Below are positions 1 to 10,717 of a stretch of 64,000 bases of DNA, piece by piece. Source of the DNA: Cryptomeria japonica. Taxonomy: Eukaryota; Streptophyta; Pinopsida; Cupressales; Cupressaceae. Each line of letters opens with the position of its first letter. Position 1 is the stretch's first letter. A program made the translations under genes and the position numbers. The stretch is taken from NCBI RefSeq assembly GCF_030272615.1, contig NC_081415.1, positions 370,881,809 to 370,945,808 on the forward strand. Reading direction: 5' to 3'. Under the pieces are notes generated by a model. It saw only the letters and a list, made by a program, of their open reading frames with translations, was not told the DNA's origin and did no database searches.

Positions 1-433
1 GTATTGAGCTTAAACCGGAACTATACTTAGGCATAGGAAATTCTATCTTTTGCAATTCAACACTTCTCCGGATTGTAGTCTATATTTCTATGTAGTCAGT
101 GAGGCTCCTTTTGTGATGAGCAGTGCGCTCTAGGCTATTGGCCTTCTTGCAAGTGGAGGCCCCTCAAGTATAATTCACATACTTACTACAGAAGTATTAT
201 CTGACTATGGGTAGGCTTCCCACCATGGTTTTTCCCTTTACCGGGTTTTCCATGTACAAATCTTGGTGTCATGTGGATGATATTTATTTTGTGATTATTG
301 TTTATTCTTAATTGGTTTAACTAGTATTCTGGTATTAATGTTTTGGGTTATGGTATTAAAGTTTAAATTGCTAATAGTTCTGGTAATCCGAGACAACTGA
401 TTCGCCCCCGCCCCCTCTCAATTGTCTTTCGGT
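1..433 (+). repeat. Copia LTR 3' part (truncated fragment)
   Basis: This stretch resembles the last 400-450 bases of the LTRs of solo LTR D (24196-25068) and element C (34916-35971). Shared blocks in the same order are the 'gtagtcagtg' segment, 'gctctagg..ttggcctt', 'ggcttcccaccatgg', 'tttttccctttaccgg' and the C-rich block ending 'ctctcaattgtct'. The left end runs off the window. No CA terminus or primer binding site follows, so the copy is truncated or eroded near 433. Confidence 0.7.
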
Positions 434-991
434 TATTTGAACTGTCTAAAATATTTATTATCCAGGAGTTCCATTTTTGGTATGCATTGAAATGTTCTCC
501 CTATCCCAATTCCTGAGATTTTTGTGTGTTCAATCTATAGCTTAGTCATTATATATAAGGTTGGTTGTGTGTCTTTGCCTAGCCTCATTTGTATATACCT
601 ATCCTGAAGTCCCATCTTTTATGCCAGTCAATTGTGTGTCGTCAAGACTATGTCCCTACCTACTTCTTGCTTTAACAATCATCTTTTAGTATCCTAGAAG
701 TTTCACATGTCTCACTTGTCTCTTGTCATTGCAATCCTAGTTCAATCTCCACCATCGGCCTTCGCAGGATGTATCCTTGCTTATATCAGACCAATTAATC
801 AATCATCATTCATCAATCCTCCCTATGGCAAAAGGTACTTGAGATATTTTATACTTTCTTTGGTGCTTTTGTATCTTTGTTTATTTATCTCAAGCCTCAT
901 ATTTTTACCTCCTCATGGCCGTCATGATTCTTCATATCATGGTGCATTATGAATGGTCAAAAAAGGGGCAAGGTCTTTCTTTTTCTTTTTT
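434..991. other. Unassigned AT-rich stretch
   Basis: I recognise no gene, RNA or repeat here. An open frame at 707-952 would give a hydrophobic 81-residue peptide, but nothing supports it as a gene. The stretch lies between two copia fragments and may be an eroded copia interior. Confidence 0.4.
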
Positions 992-1253
992 CTTGGTCTA
1001 TCCCATGTGATTATAGGAAGGAGAACCAGCAACAAGTTGAAGACATGGAGAGCATGGTGAATAATTGGTAATGTAAACCATGATTCCTATTCACAATCAC
1101 ACAACAATCAGTGGTATTAATATTTATATTGCCATCAATGCCAAAGGGGGAGATTGTTGGAATTTGCATGAAGATTGCATTAATGATATGTTATGTTGTC
1201 ATTGATGTCAATTAACCGGTAATGATATTGTTTATATTGTTGTAATATTGTTT
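992..1253 (+). mobile_element. Copia B-family 3' end: internal 3' UTR, PPT and LTR start
   Basis: Bases 992-1154 match the untranslated end of element B (about 32350-32510), including 'ggtgaataattggtaatgtaaacca' and 'tttatattgccatcaatgcc'. A polypurine tract (aaagggggagat, 1143-1154) is followed at once by the LTR start TGTTGGAATTTGCATG at 1155. The LTR stops after about 98 bases, where the 3' end of the minus-strand LINE begins, so the LINE insertion or a deletion at its end truncated this copy. Confidence 0.8.
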
Positions 1254-1418
1254 TTGATTAAGGAAAAAGCAGGTTTTGAAGGGGTCCCAAAACCCTTTAC
1301 AAGAAGAACTTAAATAGCAAAGCTATGAGAAATAGAAAAGAACAAAATCCACAAAAAACTAGCAGAAAACCGAAGAAAACCCAAAAAAGCCCCATAAAGC
1401 CAGCTTGCCTTCTAGCAT

Positions 1419-2942
1419 TTAGATTTTTTCCAGGGCTTTAGCCAGGGTGTTGCTGATTTCATACAACTCTTTGATGTTGTGTTTGAAGTTAGGGGGATCC
1501 TTTTTTGAAGCAGCCACAACTTTCTTGATACTGGCCTTGGTTCTCTTTGTAGCACCGCCCACCGGAGTAGCATCACCGCTTCCAATCTGGATGGTCTCTT
1601 CCTCTAGGTCAAGATCCACGACTGATTTAGGAGTGCAGGTATGATCAATGACCTTGGCGATGTCCTCCAGGTTTTTAGTGACAACAGAGAGGATACTTGG
1701 GATAACTCCCATCAGATTTTTCATCGCTTCTTTTCTTTATTCCAACGATTTTACCTTATTCTCCATTTCCTGCTTCCAATTAATTTGCTCTTTGTTTTCA
1801 TCCTCCCTCTTTTCATCCATTTTTATCCCTTTCTTATCCAAGTTTTTCAGGGTCTCATAGGTCCATCTATCAAAATCCATTCTAGCCTCAGAGAGCTTCT
1901 TGAGGTTATCCAGGATAAGCCCTTTACTAGCACTTTCCTTGTCCTCGCTATCCCTATCCTCAGTCAGGTCCTTCTTAGAGTCTTTGTTCATTTCCTTCTC
2001 AGAATTCACTCCGGTTTCCTTGTTATCCTTGGGTTCCGCTTCTTCCATCAGATGGTTGTTGTCCTTACCAGGGCATTCGCTGAGGGTAGGGCTTTCTTGA
2101 CCAAGCTCATTATCGCCACTTTCTTCCTCGCTACCCAGCTTCTCGTCTTTCCAACTATCTTCACCGTTGGAGTCATCCATCTCCATTCCGCTGCTTTCCT
2201 TAACAATGTCCTCTATTTCCAACCCAGGGATGCTTTTCCTTTTTTTGCTGGAGGACACCGTCGCCTTGCTAGTTTCTTCCTCTTCCATCTTTCTCTTGGC
2301 CGGAGAGGCGGAAATCCTCTTATTTTCCAGTAGGGCAAGGGTTTTGCAATGCTCATAGATGAGAAACAGAAGCCCGCAGTGGAGAATTGGGCTAGAAGGG
2401 TTAGTCCTGTGTTTGTTGAGGGACTTGGAGAGGGACCGAAAAAGGTAGTAGGGCAGGGATACCTTTTTGTCATTTTTGAAATGGTTTAAGAGCACAAAGT
2501 GGTAGGTGTGGGCCTTGGAGAAACGGCCTTCAACTGTGATGTACTCCATAATTGCGTTCAGAACCCAGCCCCACAACTTCTTGATGTTTGCAGCTTCGTA
2601 GTAGCCCCTAGTAGCCTTGCCAATTTTAGCCCTCTCTTTCTCTTTTCGCGAGAATAGGTTAACCACGTTGTTGGAGACTTTAAGGTCTCGAAAGAAATTA
2701 AGCCCAAAGTGGGGCATTCCAGTCACAGTGGAAATGAGCCCAGCGTCCAGCTTAAACTTAACTCCATAAAGTTTAAAAGAGCCATTAGACCAGTTTTCAG
2801 AAATCTTGGAAATGGCTAAGTTAACCCTACCTTTGTCATAGTCCTCAAGTTTCTCCATGAAGCTGGTAAGAGAGCCCTTCTCCAATTTCGCCCAGACTTT
2901 TGGCATCACTTCTAGGTCGACGTATTGTCTGGTTCTTCCCAC
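1419..2942 (-). pseudogene. LINE third ORF downstream of RNase H, unknown function
   Basis: An open frame of 508 codons, interrupted once (TAA at about 1737), follows the RNase H domain after a 213-bp spacer. The frame opens at GTG; the first ATG is 12 codons in. The N-terminal 200 residues look globular, with a WxWVLNAIMEY segment and a 'LPYYLFRSLSKSL' helix. This loosely recalls the 'putative plant transposon protein' domain found beside plant retroelements, but that is a guess. The middle is very acidic (Glu/Asp/Ser-rich, with a KKRK nuclear-signal-like patch before it). The C-terminus is Lys/Glu-rich and probably coiled coil. It is far better preserved than ORF2. It could be a captured gene or a LINE accessory protein. 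Confidence 0.6.
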
Positions 2943-3155
2943 CTTAGGTGTCCTCCCATCTTCGGATACGGGCTATCTGCTCTATTTCTCTGCAAATTAT
3001 AACCTTCTTTCCCAATGTTGCTCAAGTTTTCCAACTGAGTAACCCACAAAGCGTGCGACAATTTATTAGAGATAATAGAAGATCTGTCGCAGTGCCAAGT
3101 AATGATGGCCTTTCCAGCAAGGCATAAATGATGCTTTTCACTTGTCATGATTTGA
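2943..3155 (-). other. Spacer between LINE RNase H and third ORF
   Basis: The ORF2 frame is closed here by several stops, while another minus frame is open for 78 codons (3148-2912) and overlaps the start of the third ORF. I see no domain in it. It may be an untranslated spacer, or part of the third ORF's original N-terminus after a frameshift. Confidence 0.4.
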
Positions 3156-6100
3156 TTATCCTTCTCTCCCCGTATAACGGTCCTTTCTAATGAACTCTTT
3201 GATATTTAAATTGAGATCCTTCTCAAGCCAAATCATTTGGGAGTCAGAGTTAACTCCAGTATTCGCTAAGCAATCCGCAATGCTGTTTTTCTCTCTGAAG
3301 GCACGTTGAATAATAATTTCTTTGAAACTACCAATGATCTCCCTAGCTTTCATGATGATATTTTCAATAGACTAGGAAGGCTCCGATTCCCCCTTTAAGC
3401 ACTTTATAATATTGATTGAATCTCCCTCAAGCCATATTTTATCATAATTTAGATTTTTGGCTATAATTAAGGTATTCAAGGCTGTAGAGGCTTCAACAAA
3501 ATGGCTAGTTTGATTCCCCAGAGGACTAGCCACCGCCTTAAGACAACTTCCAACAACATTCTTGACAATGCCCCCATATCCATCTTTACCCGGATTCCCT
3601 TTAGAGGCCCCATCAAAGTTAGCCTTAATCCATCCCTGCGGGGGAAAACACCAGACTAGACCTTCTCTTCCAGTCTCCTTGCTAGTAGTAGTGCTAGAAA
3701 GGTTCCACCTGTCTTTAAAATCATCTTTAGTAGCAGGTCCCTGATTAGTGCAGTAGAGACATTTAAAAATACTCCTAAAGAATTTATCTGCAACCACTTC
3801 AAGAATAGCCCTTTTATCCCTAAAAATCCCATTGTTGTGCTCTTTCCAAATATTCTAGATAACAATCGACAGAGTAAGTTTCCAAGTCTCCATAATTTTA
3901 GGATTAAAATTAAGGCAATGCCATTGAAGCCAGGTGTCACCAAGAGAGTTCGGGAAGACCCAGCTCAGGTTCCACCTAGTAAGGATGATTTTCCAGATAT
4001 CTTGGCTAAAAGTGCATTGATTGAGAATATGGCAAGCTGTCTCTTCTTCCCTGCAACAAAGAGAACACCTATTAGGAAAAATACTACCTCTTTTATGAAG
4101 ATTGTCCAGGGTTAATACCTTATTTTCAATGAAAATTCAGAAGAAGATATTGACCTTAGGTACTAACTTCTTATTCTAGACTTTAGCCCAGATGGGAATT
4201 TCTTCCACCGAGACATTGTGAATAGCCACAACAAAGGAAACATAGTATTTCCCATCCAGAGTTTCCCTCCATATCAATCTGTCATCTTTGTTGTCTCTAA
4301 GGATTTTAGCAGAGAGAGCAATTTGAAGGAACTTGTGTCCCGGACACTGCTGGCTAAAATCAATCCATTTCCCATTTCTCCAGTAATCTCTTACCATTTC
4401 TCCATACCTACTTTTGAATTGGTCTTTCCAATCTTTAAGGATTGGGATTTCCTCCAAAGGTTTATCCAGGATCTATCTATCTTCCCAAAATCTTATTATC
4501 CTCCCATCTCCAAGGTTCCAAGTTCTGCTATCAGCAGCCGAACTTTTAGCTGATTGCACAACATTCCATATGGTAGATGATCCTTCAACATTAAAAGAGT
4601 TGTCAAAGAATTCTTCCTTAGAAGGTTGCATATAGAGATATTTGTTTTTCCAGCTAGAGTTCCATTCTCTTTCCTCCCCTTTGAATCTCCATATTTGTTT
4701 GGCTAATAAAGCTTTATTCATAGAACCAATGTTCCTTAATCCCAGCCCACCTGAGGCCTTAGGGGAATAAATTTTATTCCAGGCAATAAGGGGAACTCTA
4801 TTTTTAACTTCCACTCCTAACCAAAGGAACTTTTTTTGGATTTTTTCAATGGCTTCCACAAACTTTGAGGGGATTTTGAACAAGCTAAGAGCATACACAG
4901 GAAGATTTTGGAGAGTGGCTTTGAGCAAAGTGATTTTACCAGCTTGACTTAGGACAACCCCTTTCTAGTCAGCAAGTTTCAAGTTAATTCTGTCAATTAG
5001 CTTATTCCAGAAGGAATCCCCAGGCTTGAGACACATAGGAAGCTCCAAATAGGTAGAGGGAAACTCAGAGATGTTGCAGCCATGAATCCTGCCAATCCTT
5101 TTTTGCCTTTGGACCGGGGTATTGATGAAAAATAGAGAGCTTTTATCCCAGTTGATTTTTTGGCCAGAGGCAGATTCATAGGTATTCAGAATAATCTTCA
5201 TATTTTTAGCTTCCAAGATGGTGGCTTCCCCCATGGTAATAGAGTCATCAACGAATTGTTCATGAGAGCAGACAACATTGGATGAAGAAGGTTTCAGACC
5301 CTTAAGATTGCCATCTTCCACATTTTTAAGGATGAATCTACCCAAGCATTCAGCAAGAATGGTGAACAAGATAGGGGATATGGGGTCCCCTTGTCTAAGA
5401 CCTCTAGAGCTTTTGAAGAAACTGGACGGGGAGCAATTGACAATAACAACAGAGGAGGAAGTTTCCATGAGTTGAGATCAGAGCTGAATAACTTTGTCAC
5501 CAAAACCAAATGCTTAAATGATCCTAAGGAGAAACTACTAGTTCACTCTATCAAAAGCTTTAGCCATGTCTAACTTTAGGAAGAATTCCTGGTTATTCAC
5601 CACTTTCAGGGAGTGGATATTTTCATGAATGGAAATAATGGAGTCCAAAATCTGTCTTCTGGGGACAAAGCCATTCTGCTGGACAGATATAATCCTTGGA
5701 AGAATTTCCAATAACTTGGAGGTCAGAACCTTAGATAAGATCTTGTAGATAGAGTTACACAAGCTGATGGGTCTAAACTTGTTAAGAGAATCAGCTCCGG
5801 GGATCTTTAGGATTAGGACAATGAAGGTGGCGTTCAGTTCGTTTAGGAGTCTTTTAGAGCCAAAGAATTCCTTAACGCCATTGCATATGTCAGCCTCCAC
5901 TATGTGCTAGAAATTTTGGAAGAAAAACATGGGGAAGCCATCCGGACCAGGGGATTTATCACCCTGAAAGGAGAACACCGCCTTTCTGATTTCCATATTA
6001 GAGGGAATACGGGATAAAAGGTGGTTGTTAGCTTCTGACAGGATAGGAGGGATAGCTTGTAAAAGGGTGTCTTGCTTGCTGAAATCCAGGATATCCACAT

Positions 6101-7322
6101 CACCCAGTAGGGTCCCGAAATGCTCGAGAGCTTCCTTCCTAATGTCATAGTGCTCTGTTAAGATGCCTTTATTGCAATTTAGTCTGGATATTCTGTTGGC
6201 TGCCCTATGCTTAAGAGCAGTTAAGTGAAAGAAGTGGGTATTTTTATTGCCTTCCTTCAGAAACAAGGCTCTGGATCTTTGTCTCCAGAAAGTCTCTTCA
6301 TTAGATATGATGGAGTGGTATTTAGATAAAAGATCATTTTCAACTATCCTAAGATCTTCGGTCAACCCAACCTCTTGGATTCTATCTTGAACATACTTTA
6401 TTTCAGCTTTGACTTGAATTTTGTTCTTGAATATATCCCCAAAAAACTCTTTGTTCCAGGTTTTAATTTTGGCTTTAATGATGTTGAGCTTTTTGGCAAT
6501 TCTAAAAAGAGCCTTACCCTCCTCTTCAAAGTTCCACCATTCAGCAATGTAAGCTTCCAGAGAAGGATGGGAGAGCCAAGCTTTTTCAAATCTGAAAGGG
6601 AAGTTTCTCTTTGCCAAAAAAGAGTTGGCAGTAAAGGAGATGGGGTAATGGTTTGAACCAATTTTGATAATAGAGGCAAGGGAACAACTATACTTAGAAA
6701 GCCAGTCAGGAGAAATTAAAGATCTATCAAGCTTGACTTGAATCAGATTAGCTCCAGTTCTTCTATTGGTCCAGGTGAAATTGATGCCCTGGAGATCCAC
6801 ATCAATGAGAGCTTGGTCATTAATGAAGTCCATGAGGTCTTGTTTCCCATCAAGTTGTAAAGGGATATCTCTCATCTTCTCTTCATCTTTGAGCGGGGTA
6901 TTGAAGTCTCCCATAATAATCCAGCTTTGATCAGCAAACTAGAGTCTGTCAACTGCAAGGCTTTTCCAATATTTAGCTCTCCCAGATTTGGTATTAGGTG
7001 CATAGACATTAGATAACACCCAGACAAAGTTGTCCTTAATATGCTCAAGCTGAACAAAGACCCTATTAGAAGCAGAGATGATTTCCTTTCCAGTAATGGT
7101 TTTTTGGTTCCAAAAAATCATAGTTCCTCCAGAAGCTCCCTCCAAGTTTGATCCTATGACTCCATTTTCTTTGAAAATTCTAATCTTTTCAACTTTTTCT
7201 TTAGACATCTTGGTTTCTTGAACAAGGACCACATCCGGTTTATGATCTTTGATGATGTTCCATAACACATCCTGCTTATGAGGGGTGTTCAACCCTCTGA
7301 TATTCCAGGATATTATCTTCAT
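3156..7322 (-). pseudogene. LINE ORF2: endonuclease-reverse transcriptase-RNase H
   Basis: One frame of 1,389 codons runs from ATG at 7322 to TAA at 3156, broken by about a dozen stops but no frameshift. The endonuclease (7322 to about 6600) shows SWNIRG, VQETK, NVYAP and MGDFNTP; the usual SDH catalytic motif reads SNH. The reverse transcriptase (about 6050-4950) shows KSPGPDGFP, KFRPISLCN, QNGFVPRRQ, LDMAKAFDRV, GLRQGDPISP and FVDD where FADD is usual. A zf-RVT-like Cys/His region follows (about 4150-4000). The RNase H (about 3660-3160) shows FDGASKGNPG, the acidic residue of HFVEAST, LEGDS and a C-terminal NSIADCLAN. Stops at 6939 and 5907 fit loss of Gln or Trp codons. In an active copy it would nick target DNA and reverse transcribe its own RNA. 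Confidence 0.9.
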
Positions 7323-7798
7323 ACTTTAACTCGGGATAGGGCTAACTCAATGGAACATTGTGTTCCATCAGCACGGTTCTTCCAACTTTCCTGTTCCCTT
7401 TGATGTTTTAGGGATGGCCTTCCCTGCTTTTTGTTCTGACTTCCAACATCTGCCTTTTTCTTGATCCTGCTTCTAGTTGAGATTCCTCCATTGAATTCCT
7501 CCTTGTTCGATTTTCCTTCTCTCGATCCGAATATCTAGAGATTCCCATCCAACAAATCCACACTATGAGAAGGGGTTTTACAAAGGTGAGGCTTTGGGCT
7601 TCCATTGGTTAAAAGCAGTAAAGGCTCAGTATTAGAAGGGTCTTGAGCTTCATTAAAGTTTTCCTCAACCAGTTTTGATAGTGATAGGGCTGGAATGGTC
7701 TCTTCCTTCTCCTGACTCGTTGATCCAGCCTCCTGGTCTGGAATAGATTCTTCCTTCTCCTGACTAACAGATCCTATCTCCTGGTCCTCTAGGTTTTT

Positions 7799-8989
7799 TT
7801 AATTGTTCAACTCAGTTCCTTGCTCTGCTTCTTTAGTTCTCTCTAGTTGGTCATTGGAGGAAACACAATCTTGTTGGTCATTGCTACTACTCCCATTCCT
7901 CTTGGCTTCATTCATAAGATCCGTTATATCCTTATTTTGGTTACTCTCAGTTGTTGATGAGTCTCCTTTTTTATTTATCATTTGCCAGGTCTTTTTGTTC
8001 TTGTTGTTGCTATCAGTCTTGTTTTCCTTGTTTTTCTTGAGCGAACATGATTTAGCCCAATGCCTCAATTTTTTGCAGTGGAAACAAGAAAATGGTAGAG
8101 ATTCATATTCAATAGCTTGGGACCATTTTCTAAGTTTAGAAATAATGTCTATGGATTGTGGCATATCTGTCAATTGATTAACATTTACGCAGATGTGAGC
8201 AAAGAGTAACCTTGATTTAGCCGCTGTCATCGGGTCGATCGACAAGAGTTCTCCAAAGGATTTCACAATACCCTTGAAGACTTCCTCATTCCAGTGTTCC
8301 AACGGAAGACCCGGGAGGCGCATCCAGACTAGCGCAGAAACATAGAAGGATTCATCGAGGACAAGATTCGAGGCCCATTTCTGAAGAGCTAGGGATGACT
8401 TGCCAAACATCCAAGAGCCTTCAGAGAGAGCTTTATTCATGTCTTCTTCAGAGTTGAAAGCGAAGGTAAAAAACCTTCTAGGCAGCACTTCCACTTCCAC
8501 TTGTCCTTTAACAAGCCATTTTCTCCTTATAAAATTCCTAACATCATCAATGTTAGACCCAAAGCCAAAGAATCATCCTACTAATGTCATAGAAAGGCCA
8601 ACAACAGTCATATCAACCACTTTGTCTAGAACAGAAATAGAAAACTGCCCAGAGGCAGGGTTTAAAATGTTTGTTACTTACGGGAGCCCAGATTTAACTA
8701 GTGGTTTCACTCCGAAGAGCGAAGACCATTTTTTTCCTTTACCTCTGTCGTGTGGGCCCCTCAGGTTTAAATCTTTGTCCTCTCCCAGTTTTGCTTTTTC
8801 CTTGTCCTCTTCTGACCCTTGAGGTGCCTGACTCCCTGCTTGATCGCCAGTTCCGATCCTAGAAAAACTGCAATCTCCAGGAAATCCACTGTTCCTAGGG
8901 ATTCTGCCATTTTCCAATTTGAAATTTGGGATTCCCGCTCCTTTTCGCTCCGCACTCACTCCCATTTTTACCTGCTTGTTTTCTGTCAT
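7799..8989 (-). pseudogene. LINE ORF1: DUF4283-like domain and CCHC zinc knuckle
   Basis: The frame starts at ATG 8989 and holds about 397 codons with two internal stops (8678 and about 8575). After a charged N-terminus comes a DUF4283-like region (RNFIRRKWLV, FAFNSEEDMNKAL, WMRLPGLPLEHW, about residues 140-260). A zinc knuckle CFHCKKLRHWAKSC has CX2CX4HX4C spacing at about residues 300-313, followed by a Lys/Asn-rich and Ser-rich tail. This is the RNA-binding chaperone of plant LINE ribonucleoprotein particles. The frame continues beyond the stop at 7799, with a twofold repeat of a VSQEKEESIPDQ-like unit (about 7795-7690), so the true end probably lay close to ORF2. Confidence 0.8.
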
Positions 8990-8995
8990 GCCCAA

Positions 8996-9606
8996 AATTT
9001 AGGGCAAAAACGGAATGATTTTTTTTTTTAAATACTATTCAATTAACAAAGTTCGCTAACCCGACATGCATTAACATGTTTGCCATATCAATTATTCGGG
9101 CTAACTCTGATACTACTCTAAGTAACGAAATTAATTAAAATTTATTTGCGGAAAACTAAATGATTTAATTTATTTTCGCATCAAACATAGTCAATAGTTT
9201 AATTAAATTCAACTTGTTAAAAATGTAGACGAAGATAAATTTAATCTCAAATAAGACTATATAGTCTAAAATCCAGTTTTAAATCAATAATTAAAATAAT
9301 CGATTTCAGTGTCAATTAATTTCGTAATAAATGTTTCCCATAAGTTTATTTTTATTAAAATCAAAAGAACACAATCCTTTCCTTTTATAGTTCCATGATT
9401 GACAACCAACTCTTAATTAAATAGTTGATTTACCATTAATACACATAATGTATTCTAAATATCTTTATTATATGTAACTAAGTTAGATATATTCTTTCCT
9501 TAGCAAATATTAATACCACGTACTCATTTTCGTTCAAGTAATTTAGCTCTTAGAGAACCCATTAATATCTATTATCTACACCATTCTTATAACTATATAT
9601 ATATAT
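8996..9606. other. AT-rich flank of the TIR element; possible minus-strand LTR
   Basis: No gene is visible. The segment starts 'tgtcatgcccaaaattt', which resembles some plant LTR starts. At 9104-9115 the minus strand reads TAGTATCAGAGT, two transitions away from the initiator-Met primer binding site TGGTATCAGAGC, which would make the sequence to its right a minus-strand LTR. It ends in a (TA)n tract (9594-9606) that flanks the TIR element. None of these points is decisive. Confidence 0.35.
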
Positions 9607-9642
9607 GGGTGAACTCACAATAATGGTTCCCACTTTTTTGCC
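9607..9642 (+). repeat. Left terminal inverted repeat
   Basis: It begins GGGTGAACTCACAATAATGG and continues TTCCCACTTTTTTGCC. Compared with the reverse complement of 19514-19547 there are about four mismatches and a 2-base length difference in the T run. The GTGAACTCAC core is itself nearly palindromic. Confidence 0.8.
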
Positions 9643-10412
9643 ACTTTTGACACTGAGATGTACATATTTAAAATAATCTTCAACTTCTGAGAAGTATAAC
9701 TTTTAAACTATTAAAAATTTGAAGATGATGTAAATTAGTGATTTCTAGCATTTTGTTTGTAAATTCTATATACATTTTTTTCAAATTTTTTTGAAGGATT
9801 TTTAAATTTTTTTTCCATCTCCCTCGAAAAGTAGTTTTTTACAACAAACTACATTTTTTAAGAGTGAAGTGCCTCCCGAAACGCACAACTTTTTTTCTAT
9901 AAATGATAAAAACTCAATTCTTTCGAATTTTGGTTTGTAACATCAATATCCAAGGATTGCATTTGGTTTTATAGTGATATGTTCAATATTTTTCATTTTA
10001 TAAAGTTTTGAAGTCCGACTAGTCATAATTCAAACATAGGTTTACGTTTGATCACATAACTTGTTCTATATAAATCGAAATTCAATTTTTTTTTTTTGTT
10101 AGAAAGAAGACATCAATACCAGGGGCTTAGATATTTTTCAGAATTTTTTTGAATTAGTTTCTTATTTTTCCCAAGGCGTTGAAAAGAGAAGTTCATATTC
10201 GATGAAAAACCAATTTTTCATAAAATTAAAAAAACAAGAACATAATAAATTCAAAATATAACAAAATTATACTCGTTAGAAAGCTTGCTTCGAGTACTAC
10301 TATCTAATATTTTTGGGTTATCAAGATTATTTCATTCGTGTATTGATCCAAAGCTCCGAAGTCATTAATTCTTCAGAACTTTGAAATTTTTTGGGAGAAA
10401 CCCCTAGTTTGC

Positions 10413-10545
10413 GGTTTCGAACGAACACGAGTTTGAGCGAATTGGGTTCGCTCGAACCAATGAGCTTGATTTTGGCACGCACATTTTTGTAACTGTCATG
10501 TTCGAGCGAACCCAACAATTTTTAACTGTCGGCTTTCATTCGAAC
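10413..10545. promoter_or_regulatory. Left subterminal motif cluster (TTCGCTCGAA-type)
   Basis: Four or five copies of a CpG-rich motif occur in both orientations: GGTTTCGAACGAAC (10413), TTTGAGCGAA (10432), GGGTTCGCTCGAACC (10444-10458), GTTCGAGCGAACCC (10500-10513) and a weaker CATTCGAAC (10537). The same motif clusters at the other end of the element. Subterminal arrays of this kind are the binding sites of the element-encoded protein in En/Spm-like transposons; that role here is inferred. Confidence 0.6.
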
Positions 10546-10717
10546 TCTGACCAACGCATTTTTTGTTTTTTTTTTTCATTTGTGGAATCGTATAAATATC
10601 CATAATTTTTTTTCATTTTTTATCACCCAAATGATTAAAATAATTCGCATTTTTGGATGAAAGAAGACATTTGAAAATTATTTTGAAGGCAATAATTTGA
10701 AGGTTTTTTGTAAAAGC

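Larger units (their letters stand above)
1251..8995 (-). mobile_element. LINE (non-LTR retrotransposon), near full length, degenerate
   Basis: Read on the minus strand, the order is ORF1 (DUF4283-like region plus CCHC knuckle), ORF2 (endonuclease, reverse transcriptase, zf-RVT-like, RNase H), a third ORF and a short 3' UTR ending in CTTAATCAAAAA at about 1254. This is the layout of plant L1-clade LINEs except for the third ORF. The 3' end lies inside a copia LTR. I could not find a matching target-site duplication beside the 5' end near 8995, so the 5' limit is approximate and the element may be 5' truncated. Confidence 0.85.

Noticed and set aside
1641..2333. 230-codon plus-strand frame rich in Phe and Leu
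   Set aside because: It is the antisense shadow of the LINE third ORF.
1240..9060. Target-site duplication for the LINE
   Set aside because: I compared the bases left of 1251 with those right of about 8990 and found no convincing match, so the 5' end remains uncertain.
10327..10518. 63-codon minus-strand frame
   Set aside because: It overlaps the left subterminal motif cluster and shows no coding character.
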